Positions 25,879 to 36,800 of a DNA stretch of 61,608 nt are shown here, one piece after another. The DNA lies in IMG/VR virus record IMGVR_UViG_3300025120_000048, positions 1-61,608 of that record. One strand, 5' to 3'. The translations under genes and the position numbers were made by a program. Source of the DNA: a virus. Positions within the stretch are counted from its first letter, which is position 1, and each line of letters begins with the position of its first letter. Under the pieces are notes generated by a model. That model saw only the letters and a program-made list of their open reading frames with translations, had not been told where the DNA came from and ran no database searches.

Positions 25879-27309
25879 ATGGCAGCAGTAGTAGAAGTTA
25901 AATATTTTAACAGCTTTATATTAAGAAAAGTTGTAGATGCAAGCGGCGATAATGTTATTTGGAATGGTATTAATGGTTCAGCTAAAGCTATACCACAAGA
26001 TGCTACAGCAAATCAATCAAAATCATGGTTTATTGAAGAAGCTAGAATACGTGGTGGTTATAATAATACTAATGTAGACTATGGAGTACGTGCCTATTTA
26101 GTTGAATCTGAACCAAATGCTATACACAAACAAAATTCATTAATATATTCAGGAATATTTAATTCAAGAACAGGTATTAATGATACAAATGTATTTTCAG
26201 TTGGTGAAGACATTACTAAGTCTGTTGATCCAGCTAATGGTTCAATACAAAAGTTATATGCAGAAGATACAAATCTTGTTATATTTCAAGAAAATAAAGT
26301 TAATAGAGCTTTAATTGATAAAGATGCAATCTATTCAGCTGAAGGTAATGCTACTGTAACTACTGGGCCTAATGTAATTGGTCAAATACAAGCTTTTGCT
26401 GGAAACTTTGGTATAAGTAAAAACCCAGAAAGTTTTGCAGTATATGGCTATAGAAAATATTTTACTGATAAAGAAAGAAATGCTGTACTAAGATTGTCAG
26501 TTGATGGTATATCAGAAATATCTAAATATGGGATGTATGATTTTTTTAGAGATAACTTAAGCTCATTAAATAGTACAACTACAAGTGGTAAAGCAATGGG
26601 TATGTGGGATATTTACAATAAACAATATGTATTATCATTACAACCAGATATGAATAAGGCACCAGCACCTAACCCTACATATCATACATTATCATTTAAT
26701 GAAGATGTAAAAGGATGGGAAAGTTTTTATACATATAAGCCAACATTAGGAACAAGTTTAAAAAATAACTTTTATACTTTTAACGATGCAGCATTATATA
26801 TTCATTACAGCCCTGATGTAAGCCATGGAACGTTTTATGGTGCTACCAGCTCATCTTCTATAGAGTTTGTATTTAATCCTCAAGTAAGCTTATCAAAAGT
26901 CTTTAAAACAGTTAATTATGAAGGTGATAATGGATGGCAAGTTGATAGTTTTAAATCAGATTTACAAAAAGTTGGTAATCCTATAGCTGTATCTGCTATA
27001 AATCAAGATGTAACTACAAAAGTATATAGTTATAATGAGGGTGCTTATGATAATTATGGCAATCAATTTCCTAATGTATTAACTCCGCCAATTAATTATG
27101 CCGGATTTGTACGTATGGAAAACAAATACAAAGCTAATTTAGTAAACAATAGTGTAGCTGCAGCAGGTGAAGTAATATTTGGAAATGCCGTTACAGGTAT
27201 TAAAGGCTATTTTGCAACAGTTAAAGTATCTACTGATTCTGTTACTGATCCTGGAGGTGCAAAAGAATTATTTGCTGTATCTTCGGATTATATAGAATCA
27301 TCTTATTAA
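25879..27309 (+). CDS. Putative tail/virion structural protein
   Basis: 476 residues, beta-rich, with K-S-W-F-I-E-E-A-R-I-R-G-G-Y-N-N and Y-A-E-D-T-N-L-V-I-F-Q-E-N-K-V. A repeating hydrophobic-polar pattern and G-K-A-M-G-M-W-D-I-Y-N-K-Q-Y-V-L-S-L suggest a beta-propeller-like tail protein. It continues the 21545 gene with a 29-base gap and runs into the cupin gene with one base of overlap. The precise role is unknown. Confidence 0.6.
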   Translation: MAAVVEVKYFNSFILRKVVDASGDNVIWNGINGSAKAIPQDATANQSKSWFIEEARIRGGYNNTNVDYGVRAYLVESEPNAIHKQNSLIYSGIFNSRTGINDTNVFSVGEDITKSVDPANGSIQKLYAEDTNLVIFQENKVNRALIDKDAIYSAEGNATVTTGPNVIGQIQAFAGNFGISKNPESFAVYGYRKYFTDKERNAVLRLSVDGISEISKYGMYDFFRDNLSSLNSTTTSGKAMGMWDIYNKQYVLSLQPDMNKAPAPNPTYHTLSFNEDVKGWESFYTYKPTLGTSLKNNFYTFNDAALYIHYSPDVSHGTFYGATSSSSIEFVFNPQVSLSKVFKTVNYEGDNGWQVDSFKSDLQKVGNPIAVSAINQDVTTKVYSYNEGAYDNYGNQFPNVLTPPINYAGFVRMENKYKANLVNNSVAAAGEVIFGNAVTGIKGYFATVKVSTDSVTDPGGAKELFAVSSDYIESSY

Positions 27310-27719
27310 TGGAAATAGAAAAATTAAATGACGATATTGTTTTAGTACATAATAATGGTAAAATAGCAACTCATGATGCTTTTCCTGTTAAACATACTTT
27401 TGCAGATCAAATTTATTTAAGAGAAATGAAAATGCACGCTGGAGGCATTGTACTAGGTGCAATACACACATTTGATCATGCATGGTTTTTAACTGAAGGC
27501 ACTGTATCTATTAAAACAAATGATAAAATAATAAAATATTCAGCACCTTTTTATAAAAAATCTAAAGCTGGTGATCAAAGAGTAATATATGCCCATACTA
27601 ATAGCACATTTGTAACGGTACATAAAAATCCTAATAATATTAAAAACATTGAGGAATTAGAAAAAATATTAGCTTCATCTAGTTATGAAGAATTTAAATT
27701 TAAAACAAGTAAATTATGA
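27309..27719 (+). CDS. Cupin-fold-like protein
   Basis: 136 residues. L-R-E-M-K-M-H-A-G-G-I-V-L-G, then I-H-T-F-D-H-A-W-F-L-T-E-G-T-V-S-I, resembles a double-psi beta barrel with His ligands (cupin motif 1). The later I-Y-A-H-T-N-S-T-F-V-T-V-H-K could form motif 2. It may be a sugar-binding or small enzymatic accessory for the tail. Placement among tail genes suggests a virion part. Metal binding is not proven. Confidence 0.55.
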   Translation: MEIEKLNDDIVLVHNNGKIATHDAFPVKHTFADQIYLREMKMHAGGIVLGAIHTFDHAWFLTEGTVSIKTNDKIIKYSAPFYKKSKAGDQRVIYAHTNSTFVTVHKNPNNIKNIEELEKILASSSYEEFKFKTSKL

Positions 27720-28483
27720 GTATGTTAATAGTTGGCATCGCTTCAGCGGCAGTTTCATTAGGTGGTACTATTATTGGCGCTGTTGGAGCTAAAAAACAGC
27801 GTAAAGCAGAAGAAAAAGAAAAAGAAAGAATAGGTAGAAAAATGAATGCTTTAGAAAGTAAAAGGCAACCTATTATTAATCCTTATGCTAATGTAAAAGA
27901 TCTTAGTTCAATGGCTACCGATCTTAGTGGAATGATGTCTAATCCTTATGGTGATTTAGGTGTTGCTACTGGTGCTGCTGAAATACAAATGGAGCAATCA
28001 GATTTAGCATTAGCTAATACATTAGATACTTTAAGGGCAACTGGTGCTAGTGCTGGTGGTGCAACTGCTTTAGCTCAAGCGGCATTACAAAGTAAAAAAC
28101 AAGTTTCTGCAGATATTGAAAAACAAGAATTAAGTAATGAAAGATTAAAAGCACAAGGAGAAGCACAATTACAACAAGTTAAATTAAGTGAAGCTCGAAG
28201 AGTTCAAGGTGCTCAATTAAGTGAAGCTCAAAGAATGCAATCAGCTGATGTTGCTGGGCAACAATTTATGTTTGGTCAAAAAGAAATAAGAGAACAAACA
28301 CAATTAGATAGACTAGCAGGCCAACAAGCTCAAAGCCAAGCAAATATTAATCAAGCAAGAGCAGATCAAGCTTCTATAATATCTGGTGGTATGAGTTCTT
28401 TAGGAAATATAGGAGCTTCAGTTGCGGGTAATTACCAAGGCGGATCTGTTCCTGGTCCTGGTGGAAGTGGTAAACCAAGTTAA
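27716..28483 (+). CDS. Internal virion protein-like, membrane segment plus coiled coil
   Basis: 255 residues. The first 25 residues form a Gly/Ala-rich hydrophobic span (I-V-G-I-A-S-A-A-V-S-L-G-G-T-I-I-G-A-V-G), followed by basic K-K-Q-R-K-A-E-E-K-E-K-E-R. The body is Gln/Ala-rich helix (A-L-A-Q-A-A-L-Q-S-K-K-Q-V). This mirrors T7 gp14-like internal proteins that enter the host membrane during ejection. It is followed by two larger internal-protein candidates. Confidence 0.65.
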   Translation: MSMLIVGIASAAVSLGGTIIGAVGAKKQRKAEEKEKERIGRKMNALESKRQPIINPYANVKDLSSMATDLSGMMSNPYGDLGVATGAAEIQMEQSDLALANTLDTLRATGASAGGATALAQAALQSKKQVSADIEKQELSNERLKAQGEAQLQQVKLSEARRVQGAQLSEAQRMQSADVAGQQFMFGQKEIREQTQLDRLAGQQAQSQANINQARADQASIISGGMSSLGNIGASVAGNYQGGSVPGPGGSGKPS

Positions 28484-28501
28484 GATTATAAAAAATAAAT
28501 T

Positions 28502-30067
28502 ATGAGTTATAGAAATCCACAAATAGTACAGCCTAGTAAAGCAGGTCAGATATATGCAGCAGGTTTAGAACAAGTTGGGAAGCAAGCGGCTAGAGGCATT
28601 GAAATGTATGCTAAAAAACAAGAAAAATTACTTAAAGAGCAAGAAGCAGCTTTAAAAAAAGAACAAGATTTATTTAATAGAGTTGATCTTGAAAAAGCTA
28701 AAATGAATGCTAATTTTCAACAGCAAACAAAAAAATACCAACTATCAGATGAATTACGACCAATAGCTGATAACGCTATAAAACAATATGGAGATGCTAA
28801 AATAGCTTTGCTTACTGAAACAAATCCTCAAAACAGAGCATATTATAATAAATTATTACAAAATTCTTATACAACACTAATAGATGCAGAAGCTTTCGTA
28901 GGTTCTATGCAAGCTGATGGCCAAAATTATTTAAGTATACAAAACAAAAACGAGTTAGGATATACTAAAGGTATTGCTGGAGAAAATGAGCAAGAAAGAT
29001 TAATAAATCAAGAATTTATACAAGTAGCAAGTGGTAGACAACCCGGAGGAACAGTTAGAATGATCCAATTAGAAGATGGTTCTATGGACATGATGGCTTA
29101 CCGTGAAGATGGATCCTTAATACGAAGTTTAAATTCAGTAAAATATTTGCAATCTGGCAATAGTTTATTATACGATATACCTGATACTAAAACAGAGTTT
29201 TTAAAAGACGTAGACAAACAAATACTTAATGATCAAGGTGGTTATAAAGAACAATTTTTAAATACAGAAGAAAGTATTACAACAACAATTGGTGGAGATA
29301 AATATAAACAACTATATAAAACAATAAATAAAGAGGCTATTGTTGATGCTTCATCTGCAACATTAGATGGACAAGTTGCTGCTTATTATGGTTTAGACAA
29401 TCAACAAAAAAGAAATGTTTGGAAAAATCAATTAAATCAATCAACTGAAGTTCCGTTAACAGATAATGAAGAAGGTGTAAGAAAAGCTTATACTGAACTT
29501 TTATTAAATGATATTGCATCTCAAAAAGATGTAATTCAAATTGAAGGTGATTTTGCTCTTGCAACTACTAAAAGACAATTAATTGTTCCACCAAAGCCTA
29601 CAAAAGCATCTAAACCTAGTAAAAAAGAAATAACTGCCGGCAAAATGGCTAATGATATATTAGCAGAAGGTAATGTATTTAATTTTCCTAGAGCACCTCA
29701 AAGTAATGTAATACAAACTATAGGCAATTTAGAAATTAAAGAAAATGATACTGCTCTTGAATCAACTTTAAATCGCATGGGCTTTAATGTTAAAACAGCT
29801 AGAGACGAAGACGATAAATTTGTAGGTTATGATATTAATTTAAAAGGAGCTCCAAAAACTTCAAGAATAGAATTAGATATTAATAAACCAATTAGTAAAA
29901 AAGATTTTTATAGAGAATTATTAATTGCTTCTGGTTATGATGTGCCAACCGCTAAAAGCGTTGCAGATGATTTATTAAACGCATTAACAATACAAGGCGG
30001 CTTTACTCCGCCAACTCAAGATGAAATGAATGCAGCTGATTTATTACAAAAATATACAACAAAATAA
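28502..30067 (+). CDS. Putative internal virion protein
   Basis: 521 residues. Long amphipathic helices dominate the first 100 residues (Y-A-A-G-L-E-Q-V-G-K-Q-A-A-R-G-I; K-L-L-K-E-Q-E-A-A-L-K-K-E-Q). There is no membrane segment. The region P-P-K-P-T-K-A-S-K-P-S-K-K is a flexible basic linker, and the rest is mixed. Order (short membrane-tagged protein, this gene, then a giant) follows podovirus ejection-protein clusters. The function is inferred. Confidence 0.6.
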   Translation: MSYRNPQIVQPSKAGQIYAAGLEQVGKQAARGIEMYAKKQEKLLKEQEAALKKEQDLFNRVDLEKAKMNANFQQQTKKYQLSDELRPIADNAIKQYGDAKIALLTETNPQNRAYYNKLLQNSYTTLIDAEAFVGSMQADGQNYLSIQNKNELGYTKGIAGENEQERLINQEFIQVASGRQPGGTVRMIQLEDGSMDMMAYREDGSLIRSLNSVKYLQSGNSLLYDIPDTKTEFLKDVDKQILNDQGGYKEQFLNTEESITTTIGGDKYKQLYKTINKEAIVDASSATLDGQVAAYYGLDNQQKRNVWKNQLNQSTEVPLTDNEEGVRKAYTELLLNDIASQKDVIQIEGDFALATTKRQLIVPPKPTKASKPSKKEITAGKMANDILAEGNVFNFPRAPQSNVIQTIGNLEIKENDTALESTLNRMGFNVKTARDEDDKFVGYDINLKGAPKTSRIELDINKPISKKDFYRELLIASGYDVPTAKSVADDLLNALTIQGGFTPPTQDEMNAADLLQKYTTK

Positions 30068-30078
30068 AATAGTTTAAT

Positions 30079-33000
30079 ATGAATGAAATAGAAGCTATTG
30101 TTCAGCGCATGATTGATGCAGGTGAATCTGAAGAAAATATTGCAGCTGTTATAAAATATTATGAATCCCAAGAATTGGGAAAGCAAACTCCCACAGCACC
30201 GGGTGCGGTTGTGGAGGAAACTGTAGCACCCGTAAGCGCAGATACGGAATTAGTTTCGGAAACCGTTTCTTCGGATTTACCGTCAGCTGAAGTATCTGGT
30301 TTTGAATCTATAAAAAATTCATTATATAATATTGGAACAGACTTTGGAAGAGTTGCTGATTTTTGGACAGGAGATTCAGCTGCTTTAGATATTGCAAGTG
30401 CTGCTATAGCTAACTCTGTTTTTGGTGAAGAAAATGTAGAAGAATTTATTAAAGAAAATAAAGACAATAAATTTATTACAGAAGGATTAGGTACTGAAGA
30501 AATTTTAGAAAAAATACCAGAAAGAGAAAAAGAAAAACAATTACGTAAACCTACTCTTGAAATTATTGAAAGCTTTAAAGAAGGTGAGTTTTTAAAAGGA
30601 GGAGCTGCAATAGCAAGTGCTTTTTTAAATACAGTAGGATCAGCAGCTTATGGTGTTTTAACTGCAGGGGCTGGATATTTCATGGACTATGCAGCAGATA
30701 ATTATATAGAATACAATAAAGGATTAGCTAAAAGAAAAGGAAAATCATTAGAACAACTTATACAAGATGACGAAGCAGATACAGCTAAACCTATGGGTAT
30801 TGCATACTTCCAAGCTTTTGCTGAAAATACTGGTCTTGGTAAAATGATTGCTCCGTTAAAAAAAGAAGCTGCTAAATCAATATCTAAAACTATTATTGGA
30901 AGACAATTTGGTGCTAAAGGATTAGCGGTTTTAGGAGCCGCAAGAGTTGAAGCTGGAACTGAAATGTTCCAATATGGTGCTGAAGAATATAATAAAAAAT
31001 TAGGTGAAACTGGTAGTCAAAAAGAGGCTGCTGGAGAATTTGTTAATGCTGTATTTTCACAACAAGGATTTGAAAGCGGATTACAAGGAGCTTTTGGAGG
31101 TGCAGGTATGAAAGGAGCTAGATTGTTAGCTAGTAGTAATTCAAGACCACCTTCGGACGTTAAAGCAATAAATCAAGAACTTGAAGAACTTACTGTTTTA
31201 AATAAACAATATAATCTTTCAAGATCACCAACAGTAAAAGAAGGTATACAAAATCAAATAGACGAAGTTAAAGCTAAAATAACTACTCGTGTAACAGAAA
31301 ATAATGATAAAATAAATAAACTATCTGATACACAAATTGATGAAATAAATAATTTAGGAGATTTAGCTAATACACAAATTTCAAAAGTTCAAAAGTTAAA
31401 TGAAGAATTTGATGAAGGTAAGATTAATAGAAAACAATATAATACAGCTTTAAAAGGATTTAAAACAGCATATGAAGATTCTCAAAATAGGATTAATAAT
31501 ATTATGCTTGAAAAAAACATTGAAAAAGCAACACAAGCTGTTTCAGAAATATCTGATATAAATGTTGAATCTTTTGAAAATGCTGCAGCTATAAATGAAT
31601 TTTTACAGCAAAACATACCAGGCAAAGTAAGTCAAAAAGCTTCTGAACAGCAAGCATTTATTATACAAAATCGTAATACAGGTAAACAAACTATTGTAAT
31701 AAATAAAGAAATAGCTAAAAAAGACCAAGCAGTTACAGCTCCTTTCCATGAAGTTTTACATGCGTTGCTTTACAAAACCGTTAAAGGTAATCCCGAAGCT
31801 CAGCTTAATTTAGGAAATGCTCTTAGTAAATATTTAAATAAAATTGATGTTAATCAAGTTAAGGATAGTAAATACGCTCAAAGATTAAATCAATATAAAA
31901 ACAAATCTGCTGAAGAACAAGCAGAAGAAGCTATAACTTTATTTTCTGATGCATTAGCTACGGGTGATATTACTTTTAATGAAAATATATTTACTAAAAT
32001 AGGTGATGTAATAAGAAGAACTCTTCAAGCTGCTGGTGTTAAAGTTAAATTTAATACTGGTAGAGATGTATATAATTTTGTTAAGGATTACAATAAAAAT
32101 ATTTCAGAAGGTAAATTAAGTAAATCTCAAATAGCATTAACAGAAACAAAAGCAACAGGTAAGTTAACAGAAACAGAAGCAGAAACTGTTAATGAAATTG
32201 AACCACAAACTGTTAAAGAAGATGAAACAGGTGAACGTGGTCTGTTTGATTTGCTTAAAGCAATAAAAGAAGCTGAAAGTATTGTAAAAGAATCTAAAGC
32301 TGATATTGCATCTGACAAAGTTCAAGAATTATACGATGCAAAAGGTGTAGATAGTGCTCTTGAAATAATTAATTTATTCAAACCTATAACAAATAAAATA
32401 GTACAAAAAAGAAGAGATGCTCCTAATTTTGATAAAGAACTTTTAGAAAGTGAAATTGAAATAGGTCAAAGAGGAATATTAGATTTAATTAGAGCATATA
32501 AACCAGATTCAGGTGTGCCATTAGCCGCTTATATAAACAAATATTTACCAGCTAGAGCTATAGAAGCTTCACGTCGTATATTAGGTGAAAAGTTTACAGA
32601 AGATGTTACAGAAGCTAGAGGTGTTGCAGCAACAGAAGTTACAGATGATATTGTAACACAGTCACAAGATAAAGAATCTAAAGATGCACGTAAAAGTTTA
32701 AGAAGAGAAATAAATTTAAATGAAGCAGCAGTACAGGAAGTACGTGATTCAGTTAAGAAAACATTTGGTACTAAATTACCGCCTGTTGATAGTAAAAAAT
32801 TTAAAGCAGCTTTAACAAAAAGTTTTAGAAATGATTTAACTAAAACATTTAAAAATTTATTAGGTACTGGTGTTGCATATAAGCAATACTTAGATGATAA
32901 TTTTGAAAAAATATTTAAAGCTATTCCTCAACAAACACTTAATAAAAAGTTTTCTGGTTTATTTACTGAAGAAGTTATAAATGAAGAAGGTAAACAATTA

Positions 33001-36000
33001 AGAGAAAAAACACAAATAGGTAAAAAAGTATTTAAACCAAAATCTGAAATAACTAAACAAGAGTTTATTGATTACTTTACTGGGCCTAGCGTATATGCTA
33101 ATTTAGCAAACTCACGTAAAACATCGTTATCACAATTACTTGCAGATGAAATAGCTTTAGATGCTACAATGGAGGTTATACAAAAACCTGAAGTTGCAGA
33201 AAAAAGAGAATTTTTAGATAAAGAACAAAAAACTGAAGAAGTTAGTAGAATTATTGATAGACCAATAGATTTTAAATTTTCTAAATCATTAAATAATGGC
33301 CTTAGTATTATTGGTAATCATGATTCATTATTGTCTATTAAATATTCTAAAACTTCTAGAAAAAATTACGAAAATATATTAAAAGCTAAAAGACCAGAAT
33401 TAAAAGATATACCTAAACAAGTTGATAATTTATTTGATTGGGTTAATAAACTAGATGTACCCAAAAACAAAAAAAGTAAATATGAAAAACTAGCTTTATT
33501 TTACATGGGTAATGGTTATTTAATTTTACCTGAAGATGGATATAAAGTTGAAGATGCTATTAAAATTGCTGCTAATAAAAAATTAGATCCTTTTAGTTTT
33601 AAAAATCCTAATGAATTATTAGAAAAGTTTTCAGGAGTAATTAAACCTAAAAGAATTAATCCAGATAAATTTTTAAACAAAACTTTTTTAGATAAAAGAA
33701 GATTTAAAGATGGAATAGATGTTTATGAAGTTATAAATACTAAACAAGCTCAACTAGATGTTAGAAAAATAATTGATTCTAATTGGGGTGAAAAAGCTAA
33801 TCCTTGGTGTATTGCTGCTAGTATAGATGGAAATTTAGATGAAGCATTTAAGTATTGGAAAAGCTATGGAAGTGGTAAAGAAATAGCTTTTAAAGATGGT
33901 AAGCTATTAGCTTTTAAGGCTAATAATCAATGGTGGGACCGCATGGACCAACCAACAGATAATTTAATTTATAAATTACCAAAAAACAAACAAGGACTTA
34001 GGGAAATTAGATCATTAGATACTGATTCACTTGTTTTAAATTCATCACTAAATAACGCAAATAATGTTAATAGTAAGTTTGAAGGTTATATAAAAGGTTC
34101 AAAAGAATCAAATAATTATGAATTATATAATAAAAATAAAGAACTTACTACATTTTATAAATATGCTTCTGATAAACAAGAAATATTTAACAATAATATA
34201 AAAAACGGATTATATCAAAAGTGGCTTGATGAAGATGAAAATGCTAAATTTGATATGACATTTTATAAAATAGTTCCAAATGGAATTGCTGAAATGGATA
34301 TTGAAGATTATTATCCGGATCCAAATTCAGAATTTAATTCAATACTCCCTTGGGAAATAGTATCAAAAACAAATTTTTTAAAATCACAAAAAGAGGTAAC
34401 ATCAAATAGAGCAGTAGATAAATATATAAATAAAGGTACACACACATTTAAAAGTGGTAAAAACATATATAAAGTTTTTATAGATAGCAAAAACAAATTA
34501 ATAATTAGAGAATTTAATGGAGTAAAATTTATTTTAGGTCAAGATTTAATGCAAGACGCACTTCGCAAAGCTGAATTTAATATAGAAAATTTTAAAGCTT
34601 TAAAAAATGGAGAAGAAGTTAAAAATCCTTTTAATTTTAATTCGAATTCTGCTAATATTCCATTAGAAATAAGACAATTAATAGCAGATAGTGCTTTTCT
34701 TATTGATTCAAAAGGACAACCTATAGTAAATCAAAGTAAACTTAAAAGTTACACAATAAAAAGTGCAAATACAATTAAATTTTCTAAATCACTTTCAGAA
34801 GATTTTAATAAAATACTTGAAGACAAAACAGGTATTTCTGCAGATAAAGTATATGATCAAGCAACAGCTAATGCGGCTGGTGCGAAAAAAGGAAGATTTA
34901 AATTTTTTATCCCACCTTCTGCTGAAGATTTTGTTGGTTTATTATATGCTACTCTAGGAAAAGGTAAAAAAGGTGATAAACAAATGGATTTTTATAAAAA
35001 ATCTTTATTAAATCCTTATGCTAAAGCAATGGGAGAAATAGCTAAAGAGCGTGTTGCGTTAACCGCTAGATATAAAGCTATTGCTAAAACATTTAAAATA
35101 GCTCCTAAAAATTTACGTAAAAAAATTGAAGGTGAAGAATTTACTAGAGAACAAGCTGTCCGTGTATATATGTGGAATAAAGATGGCATTGAAATACCCG
35201 GTTTAGAATTAAAAAATGCTGATAAACTAATTAAATACGTTGAAAAAAACAAAAAATTAAAAGATTTTGGAGATCAATTATTAGCTATGCAACCAGATGG
35301 ATTAGCAACACCAACAGCTGGTTGGACTTCTGGTTCAATTGACCAGGATATATTAGCTTCATTAAATACAATCAAAAGAAAACAATATTTAGAAGATTGG
35401 CAAAGTAATGTTGATGCTATTTTTAGTAATGAAAATTTAAATAAACTTCAAGCAATTTATGGTAAACCATATAGAATTGCATTAGAAAACATACTTAAAC
35501 GTATGGAAACTGGTCGTAATAGATCTTATGGTGGAGATGCTCTTACTACTAGACTTACTAATTGGATTTCAAATTCTGTAGGTGCTATTATGTTTTTTAA
35601 TACAAGATCAGCTGTACTTCAAACAATATCATCAATTAACTTTATTAATTGGTCTGATAATAATTTATTAGCTGCAGCAAGTGCATTTGCTAATCAAAAA
35701 CAATATTGGTCTGATTTTGCAAAACTAATGAATTCTGACTTTTTAAAAGACAGAAGAGGCGGTTTAAAAATAAATGTAAATGAAACTGATATTGCTGAAA
35801 TGGCTGCAAATGATTCAAATAAAGCTAGAGGAGTTATAAGTGGTTTACTTAAATTAGGATTTTTGCCTACACAAATTGCAGATAGTTTTGCTATTGCATC
35901 AGGTGGTTCAACATTCTATAGAAATAGAATTAAATCATTAATGAAAGAAGGCATGCCAAAAGCTGAAGCAGAAAAACAAGCGATGATTGATTTTAGTGAA

Positions 36001-36798
36001 GCAGCTGAAGAATCACAACAATCAAGTAGGCCTGATAGAATTAGTCAGCAACAAGCGGGTCCATTAGGACGCATGATACTAGCTTTTGCAAACACACCTG
36101 CTCAGTATGCTAGATTAACTAAAAAAGCTATTTTGGATCTTAAAAATAGACGTGGTGATGCTAAAGCTAATATTTCAAAGATAATTTATTACGGAGTAGC
36201 ACAAAATATCATATTTACAGCATTACAGCAAGCTTTATTTGCAACATTGTTTGATGATGAAGAAGAAGAAAAAGAATCTGATAAATATATAAAAGGTGCT
36301 AATAGCATGCTTGATAGTTTTTTAAGAGGTATTGGATTTGCCGGAGCAGCAGTTTCTGTTGTAAAAAATATAGGATTAAAAATTGTAGAGCAATCTAAAA
36401 AGAAAAGCCCTAAATATGAAGATGCGGCATTAAAATTATTAGATATATCACCACCTATATCCTCTAAAATTTCTAAACTGCGATCTGCGGGTAGAATTTA
36501 TTCATGGAATAAAAAAGAAATAAATGAAAAAGGATTAAGTTTTGATAATCCAGCTAATGAAGCTATAGGTAAATTAACATCAGCATTTATTAATTTACCA
36601 CTTGATAGAGCTATACAAAAAGCAGATAACATACAAAATGCTTTAGCAGAAGAAACAGATACATGGCAAAGAATTGCACTATTAGCTGGTTGGAAAGATT
36701 GGGAATTAGGAATGCAAGAAAAAAAGAAAAAGAAATCTAAAGGAACAAGAAGCAGAACACGTACACGAACAAGAACTAGAACAAGAAAAAGAAATTAA
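30079..36798 (+). CDS. Giant internal virion/polyvalent protein with HExxH motif
   Basis: 2239 residues. The first 110 residues are acidic Glu/Ser/Val-rich. H-E-V-L-H at 557-561 (F-H-E-V-L-H-A-L-L-Y) is a zinc-metallopeptidase-type motif. About 796-845 (R-G-I-L-D-L-I-R-A-Y-K-P-D-S-G-V-P-L) looks like a sigma-70 region-2 helix set. The last 600 residues are helical, with D-D-E-E-E-E-K-E and an Arg/Thr-repeat tail (R-T-R-T-R-T-R-T-R-K-R-N). It is probably injected with the DNA. Domains are motif-level calls only. Confidence 0.65.
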   Translation: MNEIEAIVQRMIDAGESEENIAAVIKYYESQELGKQTPTAPGAVVEETVAPVSADTELVSETVSSDLPSAEVSGFESIKNSLYNIGTDFGRVADFWTGDSAALDIASAAIANSVFGEENVEEFIKENKDNKFITEGLGTEEILEKIPEREKEKQLRKPTLEIIESFKEGEFLKGGAAIASAFLNTVGSAAYGVLTAGAGYFMDYAADNYIEYNKGLAKRKGKSLEQLIQDDEADTAKPMGIAYFQAFAENTGLGKMIAPLKKEAAKSISKTIIGRQFGAKGLAVLGAARVEAGTEMFQYGAEEYNKKLGETGSQKEAAGEFVNAVFSQQGFESGLQGAFGGAGMKGARLLASSNSRPPSDVKAINQELEELTVLNKQYNLSRSPTVKEGIQNQIDEVKAKITTRVTENNDKINKLSDTQIDEINNLGDLANTQISKVQKLNEEFDEGKINRKQYNTALKGFKTAYEDSQNRINNIMLEKNIEKATQAVSEISDINVESFENAAAINEFLQQNIPGKVSQKASEQQAFIIQNRNTGKQTIVINKEIAKKDQAVTAPFHEVLHALLYKTVKGNPEAQLNLGNALSKYLNKIDVNQVKDSKYAQRLNQYKNKSAEEQAEEAITLFSDALATGDITFNENIFTKIGDVIRRTLQAAGVKVKFNTGRDVYNFVKDYNKNISEGKLSKSQIALTETKATGKLTETEAETVNEIEPQTVKEDETGERGLFDLLKAIKEAESIVKESKADIASDKVQELYDAKGVDSALEIINLFKPITNKIVQKRRDAPNFDKELLESEIEIGQRGILDLIRAYKPDSGVPLAAYINKYLPARAIEASRRILGEKFTEDVTEARGVAATEVTDDIVTQSQDKESKDARKSLRREINLNEAAVQEVRDSVKKTFGTKLPPVDSKKFKAALTKSFRNDLTKTFKNLLGTGVAYKQYLDDNFEKIFKAIPQQTLNKKFSGLFTEEVINEEGKQLREKTQIGKKVFKPKSEITKQEFIDYFTGPSVYANLANSRKTSLSQLLADEIALDATMEVIQKPEVAEKREFLDKEQKTEEVSRIIDRPIDFKFSKSLNNGLSIIGNHDSLLSIKYSKTSRKNYENILKAKRPELKDIPKQVDNLFDWVNKLDVPKNKKSKYEKLALFYMGNGYLILPEDGYKVEDAIKIAANKKLDPFSFKNPNELLEKFSGVIKPKRINPDKFLNKTFLDKRRFKDGIDVYEVINTKQAQLDVRKIIDSNWGEKANPWCIAASIDGNLDEAFKYWKSYGSGKEIAFKDGKLLAFKANNQWWDRMDQPTDNLIYKLPKNKQGLREIRSLDTDSLVLNSSLNNANNVNSKFEGYIKGSKESNNYELYNKNKELTTFYKYASDKQEIFNNNIKNGLYQKWLDEDENAKFDMTFYKIVPNGIAEMDIEDYYPDPNSEFNSILPWEIVSKTNFLKSQKEVTSNRAVDKYINKGTHTFKSGKNIYKVFIDSKNKLIIREFNGVKFILGQDLMQDALRKAEFNIENFKALKNGEEVKNPFNFNSNSANIPLEIRQLIADSAFLIDSKGQPIVNQSKLKSYTIKSANTIKFSKSLSEDFNKILEDKTGISADKVYDQATANAAGAKKGRFKFFIPPSAEDFVGLLYATLGKGKKGDKQMDFYKKSLLNPYAKAMGEIAKERVALTARYKAIAKTFKIAPKNLRKKIEGEEFTREQAVRVYMWNKDGIEIPGLELKNADKLIKYVEKNKKLKDFGDQLLAMQPDGLATPTAGWTSGSIDQDILASLNTIKRKQYLEDWQSNVDAIFSNENLNKLQAIYGKPYRIALENILKRMETGRNRSYGGDALTTRLTNWISNSVGAIMFFNTRSAVLQTISSINFINWSDNNLLAAASAFANQKQYWSDFAKLMNSDFLKDRRGGLKINVNETDIAEMAANDSNKARGVISGLLKLGFLPTQIADSFAIASGGSTFYRNRIKSLMKEGMPKAEAEKQAMIDFSEAAEESQQSSRPDRISQQQAGPLGRMILAFANTPAQYARLTKKAILDLKNRRGDAKANISKIIYYGVAQNIIFTALQQALFATLFDDEEEEKESDKYIKGANSMLDSFLRGIGFAGAAVSVVKNIGLKIVEQSKKKSPKYEDAALKLLDISPPISSKISKLRSAGRIYSWNKKEINEKGLSFDNPANEAIGKLTSAFINLPLDRAIQKADNIQNALAEETDTWQRIALLAGWKDWELGMQEKKKKKSKGTRSRTRTRTRTRTRKRN

Positions 36799-36800
36799 TT

